Assembly (NCBI RefSeq): GCF_014207375.1
Contig: NZ_JACHEE010000006.1
Coordinates: forward strand, 186,001-250,000
Direction: 5' to 3'
Length of the DNA: 64,000 bases
Source: Arthrobacter sp. AZCC_0090
GTDB taxonomy: Bacteria; Actinomycetota; Actinomycetes; Actinomycetales; Micrococcaceae
The number at the start of each line of letters is the position of its first letter. The first letter of the stretch is position 1. The position numbers and the translations under genes are program-made. The notes under the pieces are model-generated. The model searched no databases. It was given only the letters and a program-made list of their open reading frames with translations, and was not told the origin of the DNA. Below, piece by piece: positions 20,390 to 29,241 of the stretch.

Positions 20390-21345
20390 TGAGTACAGTT
20401 AGCGATACCCGGTCTGTGATCGGGTCCCCGGATGAGATCCGGGTTGCCCATCGGGCGCATTGGGGATGGTGGGTCCTCACAGGGTTCGTGCTCTTGTGCG
20501 CCGCCGGAATCGTCCAGATGCTGTTCACCAACCCGAACCTCGAGTGGAATGTCGTGGCTGGCTGGTTCTTCAGCCAGAGCATCGTGTTCGGTCTCCTGCG
20601 CACCCTGGAGCTGACGGTCCTGGCGATGTTCTTCGGAATCTTGCTGGGCATGCTCACTGCGGTGATGCGGCTCTCGCCGATCAAGATCCTGTCCACGGTG
20701 GCGTGGTTCTACACGTGGTTCTTCCGCGGCACCCCGCTGCTGGTCCAGCTGATCTTCTGGTACAATCTCGCAGCGCTTTTCCCGACGATTGATATCGGCA
20801 TTCCTTTCGTTGGGCCGACGGTCTGGTCGGGCAACGCCAACCAGATCGTCACCCCGTTCATGGCAGCGCTACTCGGGCTGGCTCTCAACGAGGGAGCGTA
20901 CATGTCGGAGATTGTCCGCGGCGGCATCCTCTCCGTGGACCAGGGTCAGCAGGAGGCCGCGGTCGCGCTCGGCATGCGTACGTCAAGGGCACTGCGGCGC
21001 GTCATCCTTCCGCAAGCCATGCGCGTGATCGTCCCACCGACGGGCAACCAGGTGATCGGCATGCTGAAGTCCACCTCCCTAGTGAGCGTGACCTCCATGC
21101 CGGAACTGCTGTACTCGGCCCAGCTGGTCTACAACCGCACCTTCCAGACCATCCCGCTGCTCATTGTCGCGAGCATTTGGTACCTGATTGTCACCAGCGT
21201 CCTGAGCGTCATCCAGTACTACATCGAGCGCCACTACGCCAAGGGCGGCCGTCGTGCCCTGCCACTCACCCCCTGGGAGAAGGTCAAACGCATGTTCACC
21301 AGATTCACGCCGGCCCAGACAATCACCGCCGACAGGAGGGCATGA
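20389..21345 (+). CDS. Amino-acid ABC transporter permease
   Basis: Polar amino-acid (HisM/GlnP-type) permease of 318 residues with an N-terminal cytoplasmic stretch and about five helices. Family features: FLRTLEL-like start of the core domain ([21 protein letters not shown]), [17 protein letters not shown], and the EAA loop [21 protein letters not shown] followed by [10 protein letters not shown]. It forms the membrane part with the ATPase and binding protein downstream. It resembles the permease at 43693 throughout. Confidence 0.93.
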   Translation: MSTVSDTRSVIGSPDEIRVAHRAHWGWWVLTGFVLLCAAGIVQMLFTNPNLEWNVVAGWFFSQSIVFGLLRTLELTVLAMFFGILLGMLTAVMRLSPIKILSTVAWFYTWFFRGTPLLVQLIFWYNLAALFPTIDIGIPFVGPTVWSGNANQIVTPFMAALLGLALNEGAYMSEIVRGGILSVDQGQQEAAVALGMRTSRALRRVILPQAMRVIVPPTGNQVIGMLKSTSLVSVTSMPELLYSAQLVYNRTFQTIPLLIVASIWYLIVTSVLSVIQYYIERHYAKGGRRALPLTPWEKVKRMFTRFTPAQTITADRRA

Positions 21346-22148
21346 TGACTGTCCCAACCATTCCGGCAGGCCCTGTTGCGGGCAAGCGCGAGGTCGTCTT
21401 GCGCGTCACCGGGCTCAAGAAGCGCTTCGGCCCTCTGGAGGTCCTCAAAGGCGTCGACTTGATCGTAGAACGAGGCGAGGTGATGTGCATCATCGGGCCC
21501 TCCGGTTCGGGCAAGAGCACTTTGCTGCGCAGCATGAACCACCTTGAAGAGATCGACGGCGGCCGCGTCGAGCTGGACGGCGAGCTGGTCGGCTACCGTC
21601 TGCATGGTCAGAAGTACGTCACCTTGCCGGAGAAACTGCTGGCCAGGCAGCGGACAAAGATGGGTATGGTCTTCCAGTCCTTCAACCTGTTCCCCCACAT
21701 GACCGTGCTGCAGAACATCATCGAGTCCCCGGTCGGTGTGCTGAAACAGGACCCGAAGGAGGCCAAGGAGACCGCCATGGCCCTGCTGGGCAAGGTCGGC
21801 CTGGCAGAGAAGGCCCAGCAGTACCCCCGCCAGCTGTCAGGCGGCCAGCAGCAACGCGTCGCCATCGCCCGCGCCCTGGCGATGAAGCCGCGGGTCATGC
21901 TCTTCGATGAGCCCACCTCCGCCCTTGACCCTGAACTGGTCGGAGAAGTCCTCGACGTCATGAAGGACCTCGCGCTTGAGGGCCTGACGATGGTCGTGGT
22001 CACCCACGAGATGGGCTTCGCCCGTGAGGTCGCGGATTCGGTGCTCTTCATGGACGGCGGAGTCGTCGTCGAACGCGGACACCCGCACGACGTCCTGCTG
22101 AACCCCCAGATGCCCCGGACCAAAGAGTTCCTGTCCAAAGTCCTCTAG
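21342..22148 (+). CDS. Amino-acid ABC transporter ATP-binding protein
   Basis: GlnQ/HisP-type ATPase, 268 residues. Walker A is GPSGSGKST, the Q-loop is [11 protein letters not shown], the signature is LSGGQQQRV, Walker B is [12 protein letters not shown], and the switch His is in [10 protein letters not shown]. Start chosen at ATG 21342, which overlaps the permease stop by four bases after GGAGGG; ATG 21345 is the other option. Confidence 0.95.
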   Translation: MMTVPTIPAGPVAGKREVVLRVTGLKKRFGPLEVLKGVDLIVERGEVMCIIGPSGSGKSTLLRSMNHLEEIDGGRVELDGELVGYRLHGQKYVTLPEKLLARQRTKMGMVFQSFNLFPHMTVLQNIIESPVGVLKQDPKEAKETAMALLGKVGLAEKAQQYPRQLSGGQQQRVAIARALAMKPRVMLFDEPTSALDPELVGEVLDVMKDLALEGLTMVVVTHEMGFAREVADSVLFMDGGVVVERGHPHDVLLNPQMPRTKEFLSKVL

Positions 22149-22207
22149 CACCCACCCCAACGCCAGGGCGCATCCGCCCTGGCGAACCTAATCCGAGAGG
22201 TTCCTCC

Positions 22208-23182
22208 ATGTTCCGACGCCCTTCCCTGCACACCGCCGCCGCAGTCACCGCGGTGGCCGCCATCACCGCCCTGGGACTGTCAGCCTGTTCCGACCCGAAT
22301 GCCACGTCAAACACCGGGAGCACCGCCTCGGCCGGCGCCTCCGCCTCCAGCACATCCAACGTCACCACGACGTGGGGTTTGAAGCCGGTTGATTCGGTGA
22401 CGGCGCTGGTGCCGGCCGACTTCAAAGACAAGACCATCCAGAACGCCATCTACAACGACTTCCCGCCTGAGGAGTTCCAAGAGAACGGGCAGTTGGTGGG
22501 CATTCAGCCCGACATTACCCTGGCGCTTAGCGAGGTGATGGGCGTAAAGGTCAACAACGCCTCGGTGGGCACCTTCGACTCAATCATCCCCGGCATCAGC
22601 AGCGGCCGCTACGACATGGCCTCCGCGGACTTCGGCGTCACCAAGGCCCGGCTCAACCAGGTCGACTTCGTCTCCGAGTTCGCCATCGGCACTGGATTCG
22701 CGACCAAGAGCGGCAGCAACATTACGATCAACAGCGCCTCCGACCTGTGCGGCCACAGCATCGGCGTTGTTGCCGGCTCCTACTTCATCGATCAGGTCAA
22801 CCAGACCAGCGCCGACTGCACGAAGGCCGGCAAGGCGGCGCTGAGTGTCCAGACCTACCCCGACGACGGCGCACGCATTCTCGCCATCACCAATGGCCGC
22901 ACGGAGATCACGGCCACCAGCGCCGACGCCATGGCCTACATCATCAAGTCCCAGAACGTCCCCCTCACCCTGCAGAAGTTCGTCTACGAGCCCCTCGAAC
23001 AAGGGATCGCACTCAAAAACGGCAGCAGCCTTGGCCCAGCCCTGCAGGCGGCCATGAAGGAGATCATCAACGACGGGACCTACGGCAAGATCCTGAAGAA
23101 ATGGGGCGTGGACACCATCGGATACACCTCGGCCGACCAGGCCAAGCTCTACACCGACCCCTCGCAGCTCCCGAACGGCTGA
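22208..23182 (+). CDS. Amino-acid ABC transporter substrate-binding lipoprotein
   Basis: 324 residues. A signal peptide of ~27 residues ends in a lipobox (ALGLSACS), so Cys is the probable lipidated residue. Type-3 solute-binding domain: GIQPDITLALSEVMGVKVN, a central YDMASADFGVTKAR and C-terminal LKKWGV. It should deliver an amino acid or related zwitterion to the two upstream components. The pairing with a GMC oxidoreductase hints at a hydroxylated or choline-like substrate (inference). Confidence 0.92.
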   Translation: MFRRPSLHTAAAVTAVAAITALGLSACSDPNATSNTGSTASAGASASSTSNVTTTWGLKPVDSVTALVPADFKDKTIQNAIYNDFPPEEFQENGQLVGIQPDITLALSEVMGVKVNNASVGTFDSIIPGISSGRYDMASADFGVTKARLNQVDFVSEFAIGTGFATKSGSNITINSASDLCGHSIGVVAGSYFIDQVNQTSADCTKAGKAALSVQTYPDDGARILAITNGRTEITATSADAMAYIIKSQNVPLTLQKFVYEPLEQGIALKNGSSLGPALQAAMKEIINDGTYGKILKKWGVDTIGYTSADQAKLYTDPSQLPNG

Positions 23183-23245
23183 GGTCGCGGGCAAGGAAGC
23201 CCGCTTAAGAACGCCCAGAAGATCACTGAACCGCAGGAGATGAAC

Positions 23246-23278
23246 GACCGGTAGGTTGCAGTACGCAACCCACCGGTC
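23246..23278 (+). terminator. Hairpin after the ABC operon
   Basis: Stem of 14 bp with one mismatch (23246-23259 with 23265-23278) and a 5-base loop, 63 bases after the binding-protein stop. A shorter GCGGGC/GCCCGC hairpin lies at 23187-23204. No T-run. Confidence 0.5.
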
Positions 23279-23329
23279 GCACCTAACCGGCAACAGAATT
23301 CAGGAGGGCATCCACAGGGCATCCGGCAG

Positions 23330-23491
23330 AGCATAGATGTCATCGTCGTCGCGAGCAGCATCGTGGGAGCCGCCACAGCAGCGGCCTTGGGCTCCCTCAG
23401 AGTCCAGGGCCGCCACGCAGCCGAGTTCCCCTCGCTCGGGAAGCCCTCGAGCTGTGGAGCGTGGCCGCCGAAGAGGATGATTTTGAACTAG
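23330..23491 (+). pseudogene. Possible 5' remnant of an FAD amino-acid oxidase gene
   Basis: The frame reads SIDVIVVASSIVGAATAAALG, like the dinucleotide-binding start of DadA/glycine-oxidase-type enzymes (normally VIVVGAGIVGAATA) but with both key glycines of the first motif changed to serines, and stops after ~53 codons. A D-amino-acid dehydrogenase would fit the neighbourhood, but this is only a scrap. Confidence 0.3.
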
Positions 23492-23518
23492 TTAAGTCGG
23501 GGAACCTCTACTGTGGAC

Positions 23519-23687
23519 GTGCCTACGTGTTTGCGGACGAATGCTTCAAGGTCGCTGTTGCTTGGTGTTCCCTGGACCAGGCTGAGGTTGGTCGGGTTGA
23601 ATTTCTGCCATGCCGGTTGCTTGACCAGGTTCAGGGCCAGGCGCAGGCCGTCGACGAGGTCCTGAAGATCCTGCCGGTGCTCCAGGT
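23519..23687 (-). pseudogene. Internal fragment of a second GMC oxidoreductase gene
   Basis: On the minus strand this matches positions ~19833-20001 of the intact GMC gene with only scattered mismatches. It ends exactly at the left end of the transposon. Together with 32254-32512 it belongs to a second GMC copy on the minus strand that the transposon split. Confidence 0.85.
23679..23687. repeat. Left target-site duplication GCTCCAGGT
   Basis: Nine bases repeated exactly at 32254-32262. Both copies belong to the GMC coding sequence (ACCTGGAGC at 19833-19841 in the intact gene, opposite strand). The repeat cannot be extended on either side. Confidence 0.85.
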
Positions 23688-23737
23688 TGTGATTCTCTGC
23701 GCTATTTGGCGTGTTTTTCGCGGCGATATTTGGCGCG
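23688..23737 (+). repeat. Transposon left end with two binding-site-like repeats
   Basis: Terminal inverted repeat at 23688-23711 including GCGCTATTTGGCG (23699-23711), then GATATTTGGCGCG (23725-23737). Multiple transposase sites at each end are known for Tn7/Tn5053/Mu-type elements. Confidence 0.8.
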
Positions 23738-23738
23738 G

Positions 23739-24627
23739 TCAGGTGCCGATGAGCAGGGTTTCACGCGCTGCTTCGACGACTTCTTTGGTGACGCCGTTGA
23801 GCTGGTTAATGTCACGGATGCGCGTGATCTGGGTGAAGAGGCGCTGGATAAGGCGAAAGTTGCCGTTGGTGATGCGGGCGACGGCGGCGATGGCCTCCGC
23901 GTCCGTGAAGTCCTGGGGATCGATAGTCAAGCCGAGCTCCTGCCGGCGGTTTGCCAGGACGAAGGTGAGTTCCTCGGTGCTGAGGGTCCAGTAGTGGTGG
24001 GCGAAGCCGATGCGGCTGTACAACTGAGGGTAACGCGCGAGGCGTTTTTCGATGCTAGGCGCCCCGATAAGAATGACGCCCATGGTGTGGCGGTCGTAGT
24101 AGTCCCGAACCTGCTCGAGTGCTGGAGGTTTGAGCCGGTCGGCCTCGTCGATGATGAGGAGTTCGGTCAGGCCAGACGCTGGGAGTCTCGGCGCTCGAAG
24201 ACGTCGATGTTGCCGTCACGGGCGTATTCGATTGCCCAGGAGATCTTCTGGCAGGTCCGGGGTAGTAGCCGGTCGATCTCCCGCTGGCTGATGGTTACCG
24301 TAGGCGTCAAGAAGGCTGTTCTGGCCTCAAGCACGCGAGCAGGAAAGGGCTCGGTATCGGTTTCGCCGGTCCATTGCCATTGTTCCCATTCAGTCGCGCC
24401 AGCATGGGCGCGTGCGGAGAGGTTTTGCCGACGCCGGGCGGACCATAGCAGACGCCGATATGGCGGTTAGTGCGTACCGCCGTGGCGAATTCAGTGAATC
24501 GCCGGTGCTCCTTCGTGATTAGAAGTGACGGTGTGTCAGGCGGGACCGGTGGCGGGGCGACGGAAATTTCGCCGAGGTCGTTGAAGAGGAAGCGGCGTCC
24601 GTCGTCATTCTCGTTCTTAGCGGGCAT
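23739..24627 (-). pseudogene. tniB: TniB-like AAA ATPase, frameshifted
   Basis: ATP-dependent transposition regulator (TniB/TnsC/MuB class). The first frame (24627 to 24307) carries the Walker A motif GPPGVGKT; the middle, in another frame, has the Walker B strand LLIIDEADRLKPPALEQVRDYY; the last frame (24083 to 23739) has VILIGAPSIEKRLARYPQLYSRIGFAHHY and the C-terminal ATPase lid. So at least two frame changes break an otherwise recognisable ~290-residue protein. It ends two bases inside the left transposon end and would be the last gene of a tniA-tniB operon. Confidence 0.8.
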
Positions 24628-24646
24628 GACGCTCCGATCTTTGTGC

Positions 24647-25189
24647 TCAGTCTTCGGCGTAAGTGCGGAGCCGGTGCTGCTTTGGATCCCTGGATTGTCC
24701 GCCGGTTTGGGCAGGTTCGACAGTTTCCGGCGGCGCGTAGCGGTCGTCGGCGGGCAGTGCCTCAGCGAGGCTGGCTTTGGCGCACAGCTGCTTCTTCAGT
24801 TCATTCCGGCGTGCTGCTCTGGCCGCTTTGAGTTGCTTGAAGGTGACTGAAGTGGCGGCGAGTTCCGGGGCGATGGCACGGCACAGAAAAGTGTCCTGGT
24901 GCCAGATGCGGATCTCGGCCATGTCCCGGGAGTCATAGCGGATAGTGACGCTCTCGCCGACGTAGGCCGAAAGTGTGAGGTCCAGGTAGCGCAGACCGTT
25001 GAAGTGTATGCCCTCTCGGTGCACGATGCGCTGGTGTGCGACGGTCAGTAGCAGGAGGTCAAGGTCCCCGGGACATGCGGGCATTCGGGGGATCCAGCCG
25101 CCGGCCTGCCAGCGTGCCGCGGGGACCTTTTCGGTTTCGGAGTGCGGGCTTTGGTTGTATTCGTCATGAGACGATTCACGGTGAGACAC
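24647..25189 (-). pseudogene. tniA: C-terminal fragment of a TniA/Mu-type transposase
   Basis: The frame reads SSHDEYNQSPHSETEKVPAARW, the end of an rve/Mu-type DDE transposase core, followed by a Mu C-terminal beta-barrel-like part (HFNGLRYLDLTLSAYVGESVTIRYDSRD and IRIWHQDTFLCRAI) and a charged tail with [10 protein letters not shown]. The catalytic DDE core and the DNA-binding N terminus, normally several hundred residues, are missing. The frame remains open a little upstream of 25189 without recognisable homology. Confidence 0.75.
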
Positions 25190-25602
25190 CTTTACAAGAC
25201 GCTGGACGGCCCGGCATGGCGCAGATTCCTGTGACCCTCTCGAAGTGAGACGCCCGTGTCTCGAAAGCTTTTGTTAAGTGAGACGTAGATGCGGTGCCGT
25301 GATGAAGTATCGTCGGTCAAATTCATCTGCCGAGCGTTGACTTAGACCGGGCACCAGTGGCAGGGGATTTGCTGCCCGTGTCGTCTTGGTCTGGAACTTA
25401 GCGGGGGGGCTACTCGCTGAACCACTAGACGTTCCCTTTGGTCAGGTGATTCGTTCACCCTTGGGTTTGCGCAGGCCTGTACTTTCCCATTTAGCGCGAA
25501 CCCGCTAAGGTCATTCACACGTGTGAATCGTGCGGCAACGCTATCGCTGTCGCTTGATCGACCGCCATACATGAGTCGAACCACTGACCTATCGGAGTAG
25601 AT
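25190..25602. other. Junction between transposase remnant and cargo
   Basis: No gene. AAGTGAGACG occurs twice (25243-25252 and 25276-25285). The right half is the GH2 promoter with a LacI-type operator. The loss of the tniA 5' part ends somewhere here. Confidence 0.5.
25513..25528. promoter_or_regulatory. LacI-type operator before the GH2 gene
   Basis: Perfect 16-bp palindrome ATTCACACGTGTGAAT with a central CG, 75 bases before the GH2 start. The same sequence, with one end base changed, lies at 29197-29212 between the lacI-type and MFS genes of the cargo. Confidence 0.75.
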
Positions 25603-28110
25603 GTGATCAGAGAATCCTTTAATGAAGGCTGGACCGTTAAGCGGCGGTCCTCGATGTTCGAGTCGATGGGCGGTGGTGGTGGCGGTGTCGGTGTGACTCT
25701 GCCGCATGACGCCATGCTTGCCCAGGGCAGGAGCCCTGAAAGCTCCGCGGGATCGTTCGGCGGATATTTCAATTCGGGGGCGTGGGAGTACGAGAAGACG
25801 TTCCATGCCGCTGAATCGTGGCGCGGGCGGCGCATGACGCTGGAATTCGAAGCTGTCTATCGGGATGCGATGGTTTATGTCAACGGCGCGGCGGCCGGCC
25901 AGTGGGCTAACGGATATTCGGGTTTCTTGGTCGAGCTTGACCCGTTTCTTGAATACGGGAAAGCCAACACTGTTCGTGTCGAAGCCCAGGCATTTAAGGA
26001 TTCACGTTGGTACAGCGGAGCAGGCATTTTCCGGCCTGTGCACCTGTTGGTCGGCGGGCTGGCGCATGTTGCACCAAATGGCTTGAGGGTTTCGACTCCG
26101 GAGATTGATGACGACATGGCTGTCATCGCGGTCGAATTCGACCTTGTCAATAAGAGCACTGAGACAAAAACTCTCGACTTCAACATCGAAATCCGCGATG
26201 GAGACGGACGGATAGCCGCCACTGCCCGCTCCCGGGCGACGCTCCTGGCCGGCGATCACCTCACATCGCTGGAGCGCGTCTACGTGGAGCACCCCCAGCT
26301 CTGGAGCCCGGAATCACCGGCACTGTATTCTGCCAGAGCCATCCTGCTCGATGGGGGCGAGATACTCGATGAGTCGACGACGACGTTCGGCATTCGCCGC
26401 CTGAGCCTGGATCCGCTGCGAGGACTGCGCATCAATGGTAAGTCGGTGAAACTCCGCGGCGCCTGTGTGCACCACGACAACGGCATTCTCGGGGCCGCTA
26501 CGCATGCCGCCGCTGAAGAACGCCGCGTCCGCCTCCTCAAGGAGGCCGGATTCAACGCTATCCGCTCGGCGCATAATCCAATGAGCAAAGCGATGCTTGA
26601 TGCGTGTGACCGGCTCGGGATGCTAGTCATGGATGAAACTTTTGATGTCTGGGCCACCGGGAAGACCGACGATGACTACTCGAGGCGCTTCCTAGGCTGG
26701 TGGGAGCGGGACATTGATGCCCTCGTTGCCAAGGACTTTAACCATCCCAGTGTGATCATGTACTCGATCGGGAATGAAATCCCTGAAGCCGGTACCCGTC
26801 ATGGGGCGCGGTGGTCACGGCTTCTGGCGTCGCGTATCCGGCAGCAGGATCCTTCCCGTTTGGTGACTAACGCAATTAACGGGATGAGCGCTGCCCGCGA
26901 TCTCATCCCCGGGATCATGGCCGCTGATCAGGACCCAACAGCAGCCGATGCGCAGGACTCCTCTGGATTCAACGACCTACTTGGCCAGTTCACTGAACTT
27001 ATGGACAAAGTAATTTCTCTGCCCGAGGTCGGCGAACGGCTGATTGAGGATGCCTCGACCCTGGACCTTGTTGGGTTGAATTACGGGGACGCCTTGTACT
27101 GCGCAGACCGCGAGAGGTTCCCCGACCGCATCATCGTAGGTGCAGAAACCTTCCCTGCCCATGTGGACCGGTACTGGAAGCTGGTGCGTGAGAACGCGCA
27201 CGTCATCGGGGACTTCACCTGGACCGGGTGGGATTACCTGGGGGAGACCGGAATCGGCAAGCCCGTTTATCCTGGCGAAGGTGCATCGCTTGCCACGCCA
27301 TACCCGTGGTTGACCGCCGGTGTGGGCGATTTCGACATCACCGGTCACCGCCGCCCGATCTCTTACTACCGAGAGATTGTCTTCGCTCTCAGATCAGAGC
27401 CCTACCTGGCAATTCAGAACCCGGAACACTATGACGCCCCCTTCAAGCCGCGCGCTTGGTCCTGGAGTGACTCCCTTGCGACATGGGGCTGGAACGTGGA
27501 ACCGGGAACTCCAATCACAGCTGAGGCCTACGCGGATGCTGACGAGGTGCAATTTTGGGTCAATGGGGAGTTGAGGGCCACATCTTCTGTCGGTACCGAA
27601 AAAGCGTACGTCGCAACGGCTGAACTGACCTACGAACCGGGCACCATCGAGGCGGTGGCCATGACGCAGAACCGTGAATCTGGCCGTTTCCTATTGAAAA
27701 GTGCCGGCGACGCCGTCCAACTCGTGGCCGAGGAGGAGGCAGCGTCAGGGCTGGCGGATGGTTGCGACGATCTGGTCTTTGTGAATGTACGGGTGGTCGA
27801 TGCAGCCGGGACGACTGTCACCTTCGATGACCGCATCATCGAAGTCGATGTCACTGGGTCTGCTGTCCTTTCAGCCCTGGGGACAGGACGGCCATCAACC
27901 ACAGAGTCCTTCCTTGACGCGCGATGCACGACCTACCACGGCCGCGCCCTCATCGCAGTTCGCCGTCAAGACGCACCCGGGCGGGCCCGCATCACGATCC
28001 GGACCCCTGGATTGGCCGACACGGTCCTCCAGCTGACAGGACACCCGGACCCGGACCTCGTCGAGGTGCCGGTGCCGGTGCAAACCAGTACGGGGCAGGC
28101 CGCGAAGTAG
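25603..28110 (+). CDS. Glycoside hydrolase family 2 enzyme (beta-galactosidase-like)
   Basis: 835 residues. N-terminal jelly-roll sugar-binding domain (LPHDAML; WYSGAGIFRPVHL), an immunoglobulin-like domain, then a TIM barrel with RGACVHHDNGILGAA, the acid/base Glu392 in SIGNEIPE and the nucleophile Glu515 in VGAETFP; WTGWDYLGETG follows, and the C-terminal part is beta-rich. No signal peptide, so it acts in the cytoplasm on an imported oligosaccharide. Substrate (galactoside, glucuronide, mannoside) cannot be told. GTG start with GGAG six bases upstream. It resembles the partial GH2 protein at 63205 along its length. Cargo of the transposon. Confidence 0.92.
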   Translation: MIRESFNEGWTVKRRSSMFESMGGGGGGVGVTLPHDAMLAQGRSPESSAGSFGGYFNSGAWEYEKTFHAAESWRGRRMTLEFEAVYRDAMVYVNGAAAGQWANGYSGFLVELDPFLEYGKANTVRVEAQAFKDSRWYSGAGIFRPVHLLVGGLAHVAPNGLRVSTPEIDDDMAVIAVEFDLVNKSTETKTLDFNIEIRDGDGRIAATARSRATLLAGDHLTSLERVYVEHPQLWSPESPALYSARAILLDGGEILDESTTTFGIRRLSLDPLRGLRINGKSVKLRGACVHHDNGILGAATHAAAEERRVRLLKEAGFNAIRSAHNPMSKAMLDACDRLGMLVMDETFDVWATGKTDDDYSRRFLGWWERDIDALVAKDFNHPSVIMYSIGNEIPEAGTRHGARWSRLLASRIRQQDPSRLVTNAINGMSAARDLIPGIMAADQDPTAADAQDSSGFNDLLGQFTELMDKVISLPEVGERLIEDASTLDLVGLNYGDALYCADRERFPDRIIVGAETFPAHVDRYWKLVRENAHVIGDFTWTGWDYLGETGIGKPVYPGEGASLATPYPWLTAGVGDFDITGHRRPISYYREIVFALRSEPYLAIQNPEHYDAPFKPRAWSWSDSLATWGWNVEPGTPITAEAYADADEVQFWVNGELRATSSVGTEKAYVATAELTYEPGTIEAVAMTQNRESGRFLLKSAGDAVQLVAEEEAASGLADGCDDLVFVNVRVVDAAGTTVTFDDRIIEVDVTGSAVLSALGTGRPSTTESFLDARCTTYHGRALIAVRRQDAPGRARITIRTPGLADTVLQLTGHPDPDLVEVPVPVQTSTGQAAK

Positions 28111-28155
28111 GAAGTGGCTCGCGGGGCGCCCTACGACGCGTCCCGCAAGCCGTGC

Positions 28156-29130
28156 CTACGCTGATTCACGAATGACGTAACGGGGAGCGGAGTCTGTCCG
28201 CAGCGCCGCGATGAACGCGTCATCGTCGCCGTGCTCGTCGCTGTCGAGCATCCGTGCCAGGCTCTTCATTGAAGCTTCCACCGCATATGCGATTGTGGTG
28301 AGCGGCGGATCAGTCTGCAACGCGATCGGGGAGTCATCCACGCCGATGACCGAAAAATCACGTCCACGCCCGATGGAACGACCGACCACCCTTGCTGCAG
28401 AAACCACAGCCGCCGCTGTGTGGTCGTTATAGCAGGCAACCCCTGTTCCTGCGGCCAGAGCATCCAACGACGTCATATCAGACCCCGCATGCATGGTCAC
28501 CTCAACCACAATGGGTGCCTCGACCCCGAGCTCGGCGGCAGCATGGACGAATCCTGCCTGCCGGGCATCCATGAGCACGTCGTGGTGTGCTTCTTCAAGG
28601 CGGGCGTAGGCTAGCCTGCGGGCACCTGCCTCGTGTACGAGATACTTCGCCTGCATCACCCCGACCTGCCAGTTCCAACCGCCGGGCGACGAGGAAATTT
28701 TGGCCAGGTCAAGAATTCGAACACCCGCGTTGGCGAGAATGGACTTCTGCTCCTCACCAAGAGCCGAGCCGGCAACAACGGCTCGCGGCCGTATCGACCT
28801 CGTCACCGTCCGCAACGCATCAGGCGACGAAGTAGGAGACCACATCACCAAGGGCATTCCCAGTTCAGACAGCGCATCAGTGAGGGCGTTGATGCCCTCG
28901 AACGAACCCGCGGACGGCGCCGGCGGCAATACGAACAAAACTACGTCGCTGTGCCCCCGGGCCAAGGCACGCCCCGCCGCATGTGGCCGGTAGTCCAAGT
29001 CAGCGACTGCTTGTTCAACCGAGGACCGCGTCTCGGGGCTGAACCGGTGGGCCTGTCCGTTCAAAATGTAGCTCACCGTTGAACGTGAGACCCCGGCCCT
29101 CTTGGCCACGTCCTCGGCGGTAGCAGCCAC
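28156..29130 (-). CDS. LacI family transcriptional regulator (transposon cargo)
   Basis: 324 residues. N-terminal helix-turn-helix and hinge ATAEDVAKRAGVSRSTVSYIL followed by DYRPHAAGRALARG, then a periplasmic-binding-protein-like effector domain (VIGVDDSPIALQTDPPLTTI near the C terminus). Convergent with the GH2 gene and divergent from the MFS gene; the palindrome ATTCACACGTGTGAA(T/C) before both of those is its likely operator. It should repress the module until a sugar is present. Confidence 0.92.
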   Translation of the reverse strand: MAATAEDVAKRAGVSRSTVSYILNGQAHRFSPETRSSVEQAVADLDYRPHAAGRALARGHSDVVLFVLPPAPSAGSFEGINALTDALSELGMPLVMWSPTSSPDALRTVTRSIRPRAVVAGSALGEEQKSILANAGVRILDLAKISSSPGGWNWQVGVMQAKYLVHEAGARRLAYARLEEAHHDVLMDARQAGFVHAAAELGVEAPIVVEVTMHAGSDMTSLDALAAGTGVACYNDHTAAAVVSAARVVGRSIGRGRDFSVIGVDDSPIALQTDPPLTTIAYAVEASMKSLARMLDSDEHGDDDAFIAALRTDSAPRYVIRESA

Positions 29131-29196
29131 CCGGTCCTCCCTTCCTTGGGATCAAAAAAATTCTCGACATCCCGCGTATTCGAGTATATCTTGTGT

Positions 29197-29212
29197 ATTC
29201 ACACGTGTGAAC
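29197..29212. promoter_or_regulatory. LacI-type operator between lacI-like and MFS genes
   Basis: ATTCACACGTGTGAAC, followed directly by a second, overlapping CACGCGTGAAT half-site. Matches the operator before the GH2 gene. Confidence 0.7.
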
Positions 29213-29241
29213 ACACGCGTGAATCTACTTTTGGAGTCTCA

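Noticed and set aside
23706..24470. A 254-residue plus-strand frame
   Set aside because: Antisense to the tniB remnant and overlaps the transposon end.
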